From Pseudomonas asturiensis (GTDB lineage Bacteria; Pseudomonadota; Gammaproteobacteria; Pseudomonadales; Pseudomonadaceae), in assembly GCF_900143095.1 (NCBI RefSeq), contig NZ_FRDA01000002.1:62001-126000 (forward strand): a stretch of DNA of 64,000 bases, read 5' to 3'. Shown one piece after another: positions 54,800-63,281 of this stretch. Numbering within the stretch: the stretch's first letter is position 1; each line of letters begins with the position of its first letter. Position numbers and translations under genes: made by a program. The notes beneath the pieces are model-generated. The model was not told the origin of the DNA. It saw only the letters and a list, made by a program, of their open reading frames with translations, and did not search any database.

Positions 54800-55666
54800 T
54801 TAGCGGCAAGCCAATTCGAACGCTTGCTCAATAATGCGTAGTAGCGCGTTTTCTGAATCCTGTTTGCGGCGAACCATGGATAGCTGGCGAGTCGGCGCAG
54901 CGGGGCCAAGAGAGACCTCGCGCACGGGGTATGCCCCCAAATGCTCCTTGCGCAGACGAGGCAGTACAGAAACACCCAGTCCTATACCTACCATAGCAAT
55001 GATCGCGTCCGCACTTGGCACATCTATAAGGGCTTCGCAGTGGGGAATAAGATTATCAACGTATCGGGCTGCCATCCTGCCAACCACCAGCTTCCGATCC
55101 AGACGAAGCCATGAGTATCGCCTGAGGTATTGTTCTGGTTCCAGGCTCTCCAGGTTTGCCGGCACTACGAGCACCAACGGCTCGCATAGCAGATCCTTCC
55201 AATGCAGCCGAGCCGATCCACCTCCCGGCGGCCTGACTAGGATCGCAGCATCTAAACGATCTGCCTTTAGCGATGAAAGCATTTCAGGCGTATTCGCACG
55301 CTCTAGCTGCAAAGTGAGCCCCGGCGCTCGCTTCTGCAATTCAGCAACCGCTCTGGGCAATAAGGTAGTTTGAATGGAGCCGGTAACTCCTAGCCTCACT
55401 CGACCAGAAAGCGATGGGTCGCGCTGCGTTCGTAATTTTTCCAGATCTGAGAATGTACGGGACACCGTATCAATCACCAGCAAAGCAAATCGCGTTGGAC
55501 GCACAGTGCGCCCCGATCGGTCAAAAAGCGACTGCCCAAAATAAGCCTCCAGTTGCTTGATCTGAAGGCTGACCGCGCTTGGGGTGAGGTTTACTGCTTC
55601 TGCTGCGGCAGCAAACGAGCCTCGCTCCAGTGTTGCTTGCAGGGTCAAAAACGCCTCAATTTTCAT
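54800..55666 (-). CDS. LysR-family transcriptional regulator of the hydroxyacid cluster
   Basis: A 288-residue LTTR: HTH at 1-60 (MKIEAFLTLQATLERGSFAA, LTPSAVSLQIKQLEAYFG) and an effector domain ending ENALLRIIEQAFELACR. The frame is open to 55762, but the ATG at 55666 starts the HTH properly. It is divergent from the alpha-hydroxyacid dehydrogenase gene with 87 bases between them, which contain a dyad; it probably controls that operon. Confidence 0.88.
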   Translation of the reverse strand: MKIEAFLTLQATLERGSFAAAAEAVNLTPSAVSLQIKQLEAYFGQSLFDRSGRTVRPTRFALLVIDTVSRTFSDLEKLRTQRDPSLSGRVRLGVTGSIQTTLLPRAVAELQKRAPGLTLQLERANTPEMLSSLKADRLDAAILVRPPGGGSARLHWKDLLCEPLVLVVPANLESLEPEQYLRRYSWLRLDRKLVVGRMAARYVDNLIPHCEALIDVPSADAIIAMVGIGLGVSVLPRLRKEHLGAYPVREVSLGPAAPTRQLSMVRRKQDSENALLRIIEQAFELACR

Positions 55667-55678
55667 AAAAAATCCTCG

Positions 55679-55696
55679 TCTTTGGATCGACAAAGA
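55679..55696. promoter_or_regulatory. candidate LysR-binding dyad
   Basis: TCTTTG-GATCGA-CAAAGA, a perfect 6+6 inverted repeat in the 87-base gap between the LysR gene and the dehydrogenase gene. The position is right for activation of the plus-strand operon and autorepression. Confidence 0.55.
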
Positions 55697-55753
55697 ATAA
55701 CTTTTATTTGAGGGTCGGTCGCCTATGATGGCCAAAACAAGAAGGAATTGTGT

Positions 55754-56998
55754 ATGGCTCAATCAACGCGGCTACAAGATTACCCACTGGCATCACACAC
55801 AGTGCCACGCGGGTCTGCTACCTATCAGATACCTAAGCGCCTCAAGCGGATCCTCTCTTTGGACGATTTTGAGGCTGTAGCGCGTCGGCATCTTCCGAAG
55901 CCAATTTTCGCCTATGTGAGTGGAGGTTCGGAAAAAGAAAGGTCGTTGATTGCAAACCGTATCGATTTTGACCGCTACGAATGGATAGGACGCGCTTTCA
56001 CAGATACCTCAAAGCGCAGTCTGGAGACCACGGTTCTGGGCCACTGTTATAGCGCCCCCTTTGGTATCGCTCCCATGGGCATCAGTGGCCTTACCGCTTT
56101 TGAAGGCGATCTCATTCAAACGCGAGCGGCGGCCGAGGCAAACATACCGGCCATAATGAGCGGCTCATCGCTCCTCCCTATGGAGAAAATCCTTCAAGCG
56201 AATCCAGATGCATGGTTCCAAGCTTATGTGCCTGGAGAGGAAGAAAAAATCATCGCGCTCCTTGAGCGCGTGGGTCAGGCAGGCTTTAAAACGCTTGTAG
56301 TTACAGCCGACGTGCCCGTATCCGCAAATAGAGAAAACCTTATTCGGGCACGATTTTCTACGCCTTTGAAGCCAGACCTTTATTTAGCTTGGGAAGGCCT
56401 AACACATCCCAGGTGGCTGATAGGCACCGCATTGAGAACTCTCCTTCGCCACGGAATGCCCCATTTTGAAAATTCCGGAGTAAAGCGCGGAGCGCCTATC
56501 ATGTCTGCTAACGTGATGCGCGATTTCGGAGCCCGTGATCATCTGAGCTGGGAGCATTTAAAGCTTATCCGCGAACGGTGGAAAGGTACGCTAGTCGTCA
56601 AAGGTATTCTTGACCCGATCGATGCCCGAAAAGCCATGGAGGCAGGCGTAGACGGAATAATTGTTTCTAACCACGGCGGTCGGCAGCTTGATGGTTGTGT
56701 TTCCCCTATTTCCGTTTTACCAGAAATTGTTAAAGCAGTAGGCCCTCAATATCCTGTGATGATCGATAGCGGTTTTCGTCGCGGAACTGACATCCTTGTA
56801 GCGCTTGCCCTCGGAGCCAAATTTGTCTTTATAGGCAGACCTATGAACTACGCGGGTGCGGTCGGAGGTCAGCCAGGAATCAAACATGCCATCGGCATAT
56901 TGGCTACTGAATTATCGAGAAACATGGCGCTATTGGGAGTTTTACGCCCAAGTGATGTAAGCCACGAAAGATTGCGAAAACGCCACAGCCAGGCCTAA
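55754..56998 (+). CDS. FMN-dependent alpha-hydroxy-acid dehydrogenase (LldD/mandelate dehydrogenase family)
   Basis: A 414-residue TIM-barrel flavoenzyme oxidising an (S)-2-hydroxy acid to the 2-oxo acid and passing electrons to the quinone pool. Visible: IFAYVSGGSEKERSL at the N-terminus, SAPFGIAPMGISGL, the FMN region VVTADVPVSANREN, the catalytic-base His in VSNHGGRQLDG and the arginine segment DSGFRRGTDILVALALGA. Length is longer than E. coli LldD by an N-terminal extension. The substrate may be lactate, mandelate or another hydroxy acid. It leads an operon with a permease and an RraA-type enzyme. Confidence 0.88.
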   Translation: MAQSTRLQDYPLASHTVPRGSATYQIPKRLKRILSLDDFEAVARRHLPKPIFAYVSGGSEKERSLIANRIDFDRYEWIGRAFTDTSKRSLETTVLGHCYSAPFGIAPMGISGLTAFEGDLIQTRAAAEANIPAIMSGSSLLPMEKILQANPDAWFQAYVPGEEEKIIALLERVGQAGFKTLVVTADVPVSANRENLIRARFSTPLKPDLYLAWEGLTHPRWLIGTALRTLLRHGMPHFENSGVKRGAPIMSANVMRDFGARDHLSWEHLKLIRERWKGTLVVKGILDPIDARKAMEAGVDGIIVSNHGGRQLDGCVSPISVLPEIVKAVGPQYPVMIDSGFRRGTDILVALALGAKFVFIGRPMNYAGAVGGQPGIKHAIGILATELSRNMALLGVLRPSDVSHERLRKRHSQA

Positions 56999-57052
56999 AA
57001 ACTTAATACCGACTAACGTCTCCAAACCCAATAATAAAGATGGAGTACACCT

Positions 57053-58399
57053 ATGGGTATCGCAGTCATAGCACTGGCGAGTTATATTCTGATCATCGTC
57101 ATATGGAGCACAGTACTTAAGCGAGGAATCGCTGAAGCCATGGTGGTCGGGTTTCTGCTGATTTGTGCGTTCGGTCAAGAACAGTTCTTTGATATCGCTA
57201 CGGAGGGTATGAAAGCCGCGTTTTCCGAGCAGGTAGTATTTTCCGCGTTAGCATTTACATTTGTAGGCACTCTTTTAGCCAAAACTGGAATAATAGACCG
57301 ACAAGTCGCGATGCTGAACTCCTTTCTTGGACGACTTCCGGGAGGGGCAGGTTACGTATCGACTGTCGGCGCCGCGTTGTTTGGGGCAATCGCTCACTCA
57401 GGCTCCTCTAATGCAGCGACAGTGGGCACTGTTACCATTCCCTGGATGAAAAAATCGCAATGGCCTAGTCATATTGCAGCCACCCTCGTAGCGGGAAACG
57501 CGGGTATGGGTACTGTAATACCACCCAGTGCATCATTCTTCATTCTGGTTGGCCTAGGTACGGTTGCCCCCTTCATTACAGTTGAAAAACTTCTTTTGAC
57601 CATGTATGGGGTTTCAGCATGGTGTTTGGCATGGCGCCTTATCGTGGTTTACATGTTTGTCCGACGCTTTAATATTGGCAAGGGAAAAGACAATGAAGTA
57701 GAGCCATTCCGAAAAACGTTCGCCGAAGGGTGGTGGACTGTTTTGATTTTCATGGGGATCGCAATTCCGATTTTGTTGACGCTGGGCCCGTTAAGTGATC
57801 ACTTGAAGGGCAATCTGGGTGCGCAAGCTATTAAATCTGTTTCGATCATGGTGTGGATGCCAGTCATGTTAGGTATGTTCACCCTTATTTTGGGGTGGCG
57901 CAAGCTTCCGAAATGTGGAACTGCCTGGTACGAATTGATAGCGTCTACGGCCCCGCGTTATCGCGAGATTGGTACCACTATTGTATTTGCCTTCGCTGGA
58001 GGGGCAGCTCTTGCAGCTCTAGGACTCGCAGAGCAGCTATCGGAAGTTCTCAACGGGCTAGACGCCTCGCCCTTGGTCGCATGTATCATAGTTGTGGTGC
58101 TTGTTATTCTCGTAGCAGGCCCACTTAACTCTACGGCGACGGTCGCAACCATTGGCGGAATAGGTTTCACTGTCCTAGTGTATGCCGGTATAAACCCCTA
58201 CCTTGCTGCCGGGCTGATTCTAACAGCGTCCTCAACCGAAGGCGCCTCTCCGCCCGGTGCCGCAGCTATTTACATAGCATCCGGAATTGCACAGGTACCC
58301 CCTAGCCAAACATTCATTCCACTCATAATGCTATACGTATTGCCATTTATCCTAATAGGGGTGGGTGTAGGCATGGGTTGGCTACCAGTTCCAACCTGA
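57053..58399 (+). CDS. TRAP-type large permease (DctM-like)
   Basis: A 448-residue polytopic inner-membrane protein. GAIAHSGSSNAATVGTVTIPWMKKSQW and GNAGMGTVIPPSASFFILVG are the two DctM half-repeat motifs, and NSTATVATIGGIGF with ASSTEGASPPGAAAIYIASG is the second repeat. DctM proteins work with a small membrane subunit and a periplasmic binding protein; no DctP is encoded nearby, so either the receptor is elsewhere or the system departs from the standard form. It is expected to import the hydroxy acid used by the neighbouring enzymes. Confidence 0.82.
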   Translation: MGIAVIALASYILIIVIWSTVLKRGIAEAMVVGFLLICAFGQEQFFDIATEGMKAAFSEQVVFSALAFTFVGTLLAKTGIIDRQVAMLNSFLGRLPGGAGYVSTVGAALFGAIAHSGSSNAATVGTVTIPWMKKSQWPSHIAATLVAGNAGMGTVIPPSASFFILVGLGTVAPFITVEKLLLTMYGVSAWCLAWRLIVVYMFVRRFNIGKGKDNEVEPFRKTFAEGWWTVLIFMGIAIPILLTLGPLSDHLKGNLGAQAIKSVSIMVWMPVMLGMFTLILGWRKLPKCGTAWYELIASTAPRYREIGTTIVFAFAGGAALAALGLAEQLSEVLNGLDASPLVACIIVVVLVILVAGPLNSTATVATIGGIGFTVLVYAGINPYLAAGLILTASSTEGASPPGAAAIYIASGIAQVPPSQTFIPLIMLYVLPFILIGVGVGMGWLPVPT

Positions 58400-58426
58400 A
58401 ATAACAATAAAAATGAGGTGTACTTT

Positions 58427-58678
58427 ATGCTTGGCTCTACTAGACGTGCATCGTTATCACGGCTGATGGTAGCAGTATTTGTAGCATTGCTTAGCGCAAT
58501 GCTGATCTTGGCAGGGATAATAGTAGGACTGCAGTCGTTTGGTTTTTTGATTCAGAATAGTGTCTGGATTACGCAGGCCGCCGAAATACTGAACCCAATA
58601 CTGTTCACCCTGTCAGGAATATTTGGAATATGGACTCTGTTATTAGCCTATGTGTCAGGTTGGAAATCAGCGGACTGA
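58427..58678 (+). CDS. small membrane protein, possible reduced TRAP small subunit
   Basis: An 83-residue protein with two strong hydrophobic segments (LMVAVFVALLSAMLILAGII and PILFTLSGIFGIWTLLLAYV) and a basic N-terminus (LGSTRRASLSR). It starts 28 bases after the permease stop with a GAGG site. Position suggests a partner of the permease, but DctQ proteins normally have four helices and about 160 residues. Not otherwise recognised. Confidence 0.65.
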   Translation: MLGSTRRASLSRLMVAVFVALLSAMLILAGIIVGLQSFGFLIQNSVWITQAAEILNPILFTLSGIFGIWTLLLAYVSGWKSAD

Positions 58679-58710
58679 CATAAATCAAAATGTCTATCAG
58701 GAGGTTAAGT

Positions 58711-59388
58711 ATGAGTAGCGGCTTTAGGGTTTTGAAGCGGCATCAAAAAGTGTCGGCGGAGTGGGTAACTGCGGCGCGTTCAGTTCCTGTTGCAAATATC
58801 AGCGATTCAATGAATCGAATGTTCGCGGGTGGCGTCGACCTACGTCCGTTGCATAGTGGACGAGTGATGAGTGGAATAGCTCTTACGGTGAAATGCCGGC
58901 CAGGTGACAACCTGATGCTCCACTATGCTTTGGACATCGCCGAGCCTGGTGATGTAATCGTAGTCGACGGCGGCGGTGATCTAACCAATGCCCTAACAGG
59001 TGAGTTGATGATCTCCTATGCCGTTAAAAAAGGCTTGGAAGGGTTTGTGATCAACGGCGCGATACGAGACTCCGCCTATATTCGAAACGGTGACTTCCCG
59101 GTTTTCGCAGCAGGCGTCACCCATCGGGGGCCTTACAAAGATGGCCCTGGAGAGGTGAACGTTCCTATATCAATTAACGGAATGGTTATTCATCCAGGGG
59201 ACCTTGTGGTTGGAGATGACGATGGATTCCTAGCCATTCCTTACGAGGATGCTGAATCGATATTGGAAAAGGCAAGCGCAAAACACGCTACGGAAACTCA
59301 ACAACTTCGCGATATTGCCAGTGGAAATAATAGTCGCGCATGGGTGATAAAGGCACTCCAAACCAAAGGATGTATTTTCGACAACTGA
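58711..59388 (+). CDS. RraA-family aldolase/decarboxylase
   Basis: A 225-residue protein of the RraA/HMG-CHA aldolase family, metal-dependent enzymes that split 4-carboxy-4-hydroxy-2-oxoadipate-type acids or decarboxylate oxaloacetate. PGDVIVVDGGGDLTNALTGELM (metal-site Glu/Asp) and FVINGAIRDSAYIRNGDFPVFA (RD motif) are present. The ATG at 58711 has AGGAGG six bases upstream. It ends the operon after the dehydrogenase and permease, where it would cleave the oxo acid formed; the exact substrate is unknown. Confidence 0.87.
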   Translation: MSSGFRVLKRHQKVSAEWVTAARSVPVANISDSMNRMFAGGVDLRPLHSGRVMSGIALTVKCRPGDNLMLHYALDIAEPGDVIVVDGGGDLTNALTGELMISYAVKKGLEGFVINGAIRDSAYIRNGDFPVFAAGVTHRGPYKDGPGEVNVPISINGMVIHPGDLVVGDDDGFLAIPYEDAESILEKASAKHATETQQLRDIASGNNSRAWVIKALQTKGCIFDN

Positions 59389-59436
59389 TCCAGATTCTCT
59401 AACTATAAACTTACCTGATCTAAAAAGTAATGTAAT

Positions 59437-59458
59437 GAAGGCGCCCTATGGCGCCTTC
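59437..59458 (+). terminator. terminator-like hairpin after the RraA gene
   Basis: Perfect 9-bp stem GAAGGCGCC with GGCGCCTTC around the loop CTAT. A downstream T-run is absent on the plus strand (GCAAAAATTT), but position and stability suit a terminator of the four-gene operon. Confidence 0.6.
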
Positions 59459-59483
59459 GCAAAAATTTATCCCAGGGTGAAGT

Positions 59484-59716
59484 TTAGCCCTGTCTAAAGC
59501 GATAAGCATGAGTGGCATATTTTTGCTCACTCTCGGAGTTTTCTCTTGGTTCCTCATCTTTCGCCCGAAAGGCCTTACAGACGATCTCATTAATGAACTT
59601 GGTTGTGGAAGCAGCCATCCACGCAGGGTTTGGGATCGTTTCAAAGCGCACGAAAGTAGATCAATTCCACCGTCGACTCACTAATTCCACCTTTCGACAT
59701 AATCATTACCTCTTGT
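59484..59716 (-). pseudogene. gene debris: aminotransferase start relic joined to an unknown C-terminus
   Basis: 59672-59716 is near-identical to the first codons and leader of the aminotransferase gene at 51136 (ATG at 59700, then MSKGGISES, where the intact gene has MSKSGISES). The frame then hits a stop. In another frame, about 58 codons ending with a TAA at 59484-59486 look like a real protein tail (PNPAWMAASTTKFINEIV, then KYATHAYRFRQG), but I do not recognise the family. Confidence 0.55.
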
Positions 59717-59742
59717 CAAATATCGGCATCAATGGGCCACTG

Positions 59743-60501
59743 TTAGTTTCCAGCGGAGACGCCGCAATCAATCGCCATGTCCGCGCCAGTGATGGATCGC
59801 GCACCGGGTTGGGACAGGAAAAACGCCAGCTCGGCAACCTCTTCCGGCTGGATAAATCGGGCTCGGGCACCTTGGGGGTACTTGTCCAATAGATCCTGAT
59901 AGTAGGCCTGAGGGTCTCCCTGCCCATATTGAGTGGCTTGAAATTTGAGCATTGGGGTTTCGATATCACCTGGGGAAATAGCGTTGCAGCGCACGCCAAA
60001 GGGTGCCAGGTCCAATGCCAGGGTTTTTGTCAGCAGGGTCACGCCGCCCTTGCTTGCGCAATAAGCTGCGGCGTTTCGGTTGCCTTGCCGGCCGGCATCG
60101 CTTGAAATATTCAGGATGGAACCCTCTGATAATTTCAGATGGGGAATAGCGGCTGAACACATGAAGAACGTTGCCTTCAGGTTTACGTCCAGAACAAGGT
60201 CGAAATCCTGTTCGGTAAAATCTTCAACCGGACCTTCGCGCCATACTCCCGCAGCGTTAATCAATACATCCAGTCGGCCCATCGCCGTAACGGCTGCATT
60301 AACGGCTGCAGCACACACAGCGGGTTGGCGGATATCACCGCAAAAAATGCCTGACACCTGATATTCAACCTGTAAGTCTGCGAGCTTTTTCGCATCCAGA
60401 TCTGTCGCGAAAACCTTGAAGTCTTCATTTAAAAAACGCTCAACCAGCGCGCGACCAACACCACCTGCTGCGCCAGTGATCAGTACAGTTCGAAGGGCCA
60501 T
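59743..60501 (-). CDS. SDR family oxidoreductase
   Basis: A 252-residue classical SDR: LITGAAGGVGRALVERFL, NAAGVWREG, active-site NISSDAG and YCASKGG, then a C-terminus ITGADMAIDCGVSAGN. An Asp at the end of the second strand (VFATDLDAKK) favours NAD(H). The ATG at 60501 has AGGAGG four bases upstream; the frame is open to 60579. It is flanked on both sides by relics of the 51-52 kb locus, so it may be the survivor of a duplicated SDR-aminotransferase operon. It is intact; the substrate is unknown. Confidence 0.87.
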   Translation of the reverse strand: MALRTVLITGAAGGVGRALVERFLNEDFKVFATDLDAKKLADLQVEYQVSGIFCGDIRQPAVCAAAVNAAVTAMGRLDVLINAAGVWREGPVEDFTEQDFDLVLDVNLKATFFMCSAAIPHLKLSEGSILNISSDAGRQGNRNAAAYCASKGGVTLLTKTLALDLAPFGVRCNAISPGDIETPMLKFQATQYGQGDPQAYYQDLLDKYPQGARARFIQPEEVAELAFFLSQPGARSITGADMAIDCGVSAGN

Positions 60502-60561
60502 GGAACCTCCTGCCAAGATAGAGTTTAAGAACGTATAGGGTTCATCCAGACTCAAAGAGTC

Positions 60562-60712
60562 TTGTTCTCGACCAAGCAATTTCCACCCCCGGGCTCCCTT
60601 GCATGGACATGCCGACGTTGTGAAGGTGGAATTTAGGCGCTTTTAGCTGATTGAAAAAAGACGATTATTATCAGAAAAATTGACAATTACATGATATTTA
60701 CCAGCGAGGTAA
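60562..60712. pseudogene. collapsed relic of the SDR-LysR locus
   Basis: Three blocks match the 51-52 kb locus in order. 60562-60586 matches the SDR 3' end (51336-51358). 60591-60619 matches the SDR middle (51801-51829). 60630-60712 matches the SDR-LysR intergenic region and first LysR codons (52141-52217; relic ATG at 60691, with ATTTACCAGCGAG against GTTTACCAGTGAG). Everything between the blocks is deleted. The remainder of the gap up to the ggt gene at 60867 shows nothing recognisable. Confidence 0.7.
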
Positions 60713-60866
60713 TAAGGATGTCGAGAATCAGATAGCAGATGGAACAGAGGCCTGAGTTGTGAGGTTCAATCCTTGCTCCAACGAGCACCAACCCGCCGCA
60801 GCGAAGATCGAACAACTCATCAACCCCATCGTTACTATCCGTCTGGCTCAGCGCTTGTGTAGCCGC

Positions 60867-62477
60867 TCACCAGACCGCGATATGCGAATCCGCCCGTGGC
60901 TCAGTGCCCCCGCACAACACGCCGGTGACCGGGTCACGCAGGATGATCTGCCCACGCCCGTAGTCGGTCAGGTCGCTGTCGGTCTGCACCTTGTGCCCGC
61001 GCCGTGCCAGCGCATTGACCAGGTCGCGCGAAGCTCCATGTTCGATGCCGACCTTCATGTCGCCCAGCCATTGCCAGCGTGGCGCGTCCAATGCCGCCTG
61101 GGGGTTGAGGCCGAAGTCCACCAGGTTCATCACCATCTGTACGTGGCCCTGGGGCTGCATGTAGCCGCCCATCACGCCGAACGGTCCAAGGGCCTCACCG
61201 TCCTTGCTGAGGAAACCCGGGATGATGGTGTGGAAGGTTTTCTTGCCAGGCGCCAGGCAGTTGGCATGCCCCTCATCGAGGCTGAATTCCTGCCCGCGAT
61301 TCTGCAGTGCGATGCCGCTGTCGGGCAGTACTACGCCGGAGCCGAAGCCGTGGTAGTTGCTCTGGATGAACGAGACCATATTGCCTTCGGCATCCGCGGT
61401 GGCCAGGTACACCGTGCCGCTGGCGTGAGGGTCGCCAGGCTTGGGTGGCTGGGCCTGCTCGCCGATCTGACCACGGCGGCGGGTGCTGTAGTCGTCGCTG
61501 AGCAAGTCGGCCACTGCCACGCGCATGTGCGCCGGGTCGGTGATGTAGTGCAGGCCATCGCTGTAGGCGAGCTTCATGGCTTCCAGTTGGCGATGCCAGG
61601 TTTGCTGGCTGTCGCGGTGATCGAAGTTGAAGCCTTCGAGGATTTTCAGCGCCATCAATGCGACCAGGCCCTGACCACTGGGCGGGATTTCCCAGACATC
61701 CACGCCACGGTAATTGATGTGGATCGGCTCCACCCACTGCGCTCGATAACCCTCGAGGTCGCTGGCGCGCAGGTAACCACCGCTGGCCCGCGAGTGTGCA
61801 TCCAGGCGCTCGGCCAAGGCACCGCGATAAAGGCTTTCGCAGCGGGTGGCGGCGAGTTCTTCCAGGGTACGAGCCTGAGCCGGGTTGCGGAAGATCTCGC
61901 CCGCCCGGGGCGCGCGCCCCTCAATCAGGAACGTGTCGAACCAGGCTTGCAGCACTTCGTCGCGGTGCGGGCTGAATTCGTTCAAGGAAATCTGCCATTG
62001 ATGGGCAACCACCGGCGACAACGGGAAACCGTCGCGTGCGAGGCTGATGGCCGGCTGCAGCAAATCGGCAAACGGCAATTTGCCGAAGCGTTGCGACAGT
62101 TCGGCCCAGGCCGATGGGCAGCCCGGCACAGTGACCGGGGTCCAGCCATACAGCGGCATCTGCGCATGCCCGGCCGCCTTGACTGCCTCGATGCTCAAGG
62201 ATGCCGGTGCGTGGCCATTGCCGTTCAGGCCATGCAACTGCCCCTTGCACCACACCAGGGCAAACGCATCGCCGCCAATGCCGCAGCCAGTGGGTTCGAC
62301 GACGGTGAGCGCCGCCGCGGTGGCGATGGCGGCATCAATGGCGTTGCCGCCTTTTTGCATGATCTCGATACCGGCCTGGGCTGCCAGCGGCTGGGATGCC
62401 GCGACCATGCCGCGACGGGCAAACACGCTTTGGCGTTGCGACGCATAGGGGTATTCGTGTGCGGAGAATTTCAACAT
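60867..62477 (-). CDS. ggt: gamma-glutamyltransferase family protein
   Basis: A 536-residue Ntn-hydrolase that is normally self-cleaved into two subunits. The N-terminal GGNAIDAAIATAAALTVVEP with GIGGDAF is the family signature. The autocatalytic/nucleophilic Thr is expected in SGTVYLATADAEGNM, followed by SFIQSNYHGFGSGVVLPDSG. There is no clear signal peptide (MLKFSAHEYPYASQRQ), so it may be a cytoplasmic branch that hydrolyses gamma-glutamyl amides or similar compounds. It lies directly downstream of an amino-acid ABC transporter on the same strand, probably one operon. Confidence 0.88.
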   Translation of the reverse strand: MLKFSAHEYPYASQRQSVFARRGMVAASQPLAAQAGIEIMQKGGNAIDAAIATAAALTVVEPTGCGIGGDAFALVWCKGQLHGLNGNGHAPASLSIEAVKAAGHAQMPLYGWTPVTVPGCPSAWAELSQRFGKLPFADLLQPAISLARDGFPLSPVVAHQWQISLNEFSPHRDEVLQAWFDTFLIEGRAPRAGEIFRNPAQARTLEELAATRCESLYRGALAERLDAHSRASGGYLRASDLEGYRAQWVEPIHINYRGVDVWEIPPSGQGLVALMALKILEGFNFDHRDSQQTWHRQLEAMKLAYSDGLHYITDPAHMRVAVADLLSDDYSTRRRGQIGEQAQPPKPGDPHASGTVYLATADAEGNMVSFIQSNYHGFGSGVVLPDSGIALQNRGQEFSLDEGHANCLAPGKKTFHTIIPGFLSKDGEALGPFGVMGGYMQPQGHVQMVMNLVDFGLNPQAALDAPRWQWLGDMKVGIEHGASRDLVNALARRGHKVQTDSDLTDYGRGQIILRDPVTGVLCGGTEPRADSHIAVW

Positions 62478-62499
62478 GGCAAAGGCTCTTCAAAAAAGG

Positions 62500-63279
62500 T
62501 CATAACACGCGGCTGAGAAACGCCCGGGTCCGGGGATGGCTGGGGTGGCTGAAAATCTGCTCTGGCGGCCCTTGCTCGATTAATTCGCCCTGATCAAGCA
62601 CCACCACACGGTCGGCCACTTCGCGGGCAAAGCCCATTTCATGGGTGACCACCACCATGGTCATGCCCTCCTCGGCCAGCTCCTTCATCACCTGCAAGAC
62701 CTCGCCGACGGTTTCCGGGTCGAGGGCGCTGGTGGGTTCGTCGAACAGCATCGCCTGAGGTTTCATCGCCAGCGCACGGGCAATCGCCACCCGCTGCTGC
62801 TGGCCCCCGGAGAGCATCGACGGGTAGTGGCTGGCCTTGTCCGCCAGGCCGACCCGCGCCAGCAAGCCCCGGGCCTGTTCCAGCGCCTGGGCACGGGGCA
62901 CGCCCAGCACCTGAATCGGCGCTTCGATGATGTTTTCCAGCGCAGTCATATGCGGGAACAGATTGAAGCGCTGAAACACCATGCCGATGTCGCGGCGCTG
63001 GCGGGCGATATTGCGCTCCGAATCGCGCACCAGGCTGCCATCGGCGCGCTCTAGAGAACCCATGGCACGGCCGTTGACCCGAATGCGCCCACCCTGGATA
63101 TCTTCGAGCAGGTTGATGCAGCGGATAAAAGTGGTCTTGCCGGAGCCGGAAGCGCCGATCAGCACCACCACTTCGCCGCGCCGCACTTGCAGGGAGATGC
63201 CTTTGAGTATCTGCAACTCACCGAACGACTTCTGAACATCCAGTGCCTCGATGATCAGCTCTTCACTTTGGTGCGCCAT
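62500..63279 (-). CDS. amino-acid ABC transporter, ATP-binding protein
   Basis: A 259-residue ATPase of the polar amino acid (HisP/GlnQ) group. Walker [11 protein letters not shown]-loop [17 protein letters not shown], signature [16 protein letters not shown], Walker [14 protein letters not shown] and the His switch [10 protein letters not shown] are all intact. The frame is open to 63405 but would overlap the permease; the ATG at 63279 is right. It sits between permease and ggt. Confidence 0.95.
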   Translation of the reverse strand: MAHQSEELIIEALDVQKSFGELQILKGISLQVRRGEVVVLIGASGSGKTTFIRCINLLEDIQGGRIRVNGRAMGSLERADGSLVRDSERNIARQRRDIGMVFQRFNLFPHMTALENIIEAPIQVLGVPRAQALEQARGLLARVGLADKASHYPSMLSGGQQQRVAIARALAMKPQAMLFDEPTSALDPETVGEVLQVMKELAEEGMTMVVVTHEMGFAREVADRVVVLDQGELIEQGPPEQIFSHPSHPRTRAFLSRVL

Positions 63280-63281
63280 GG

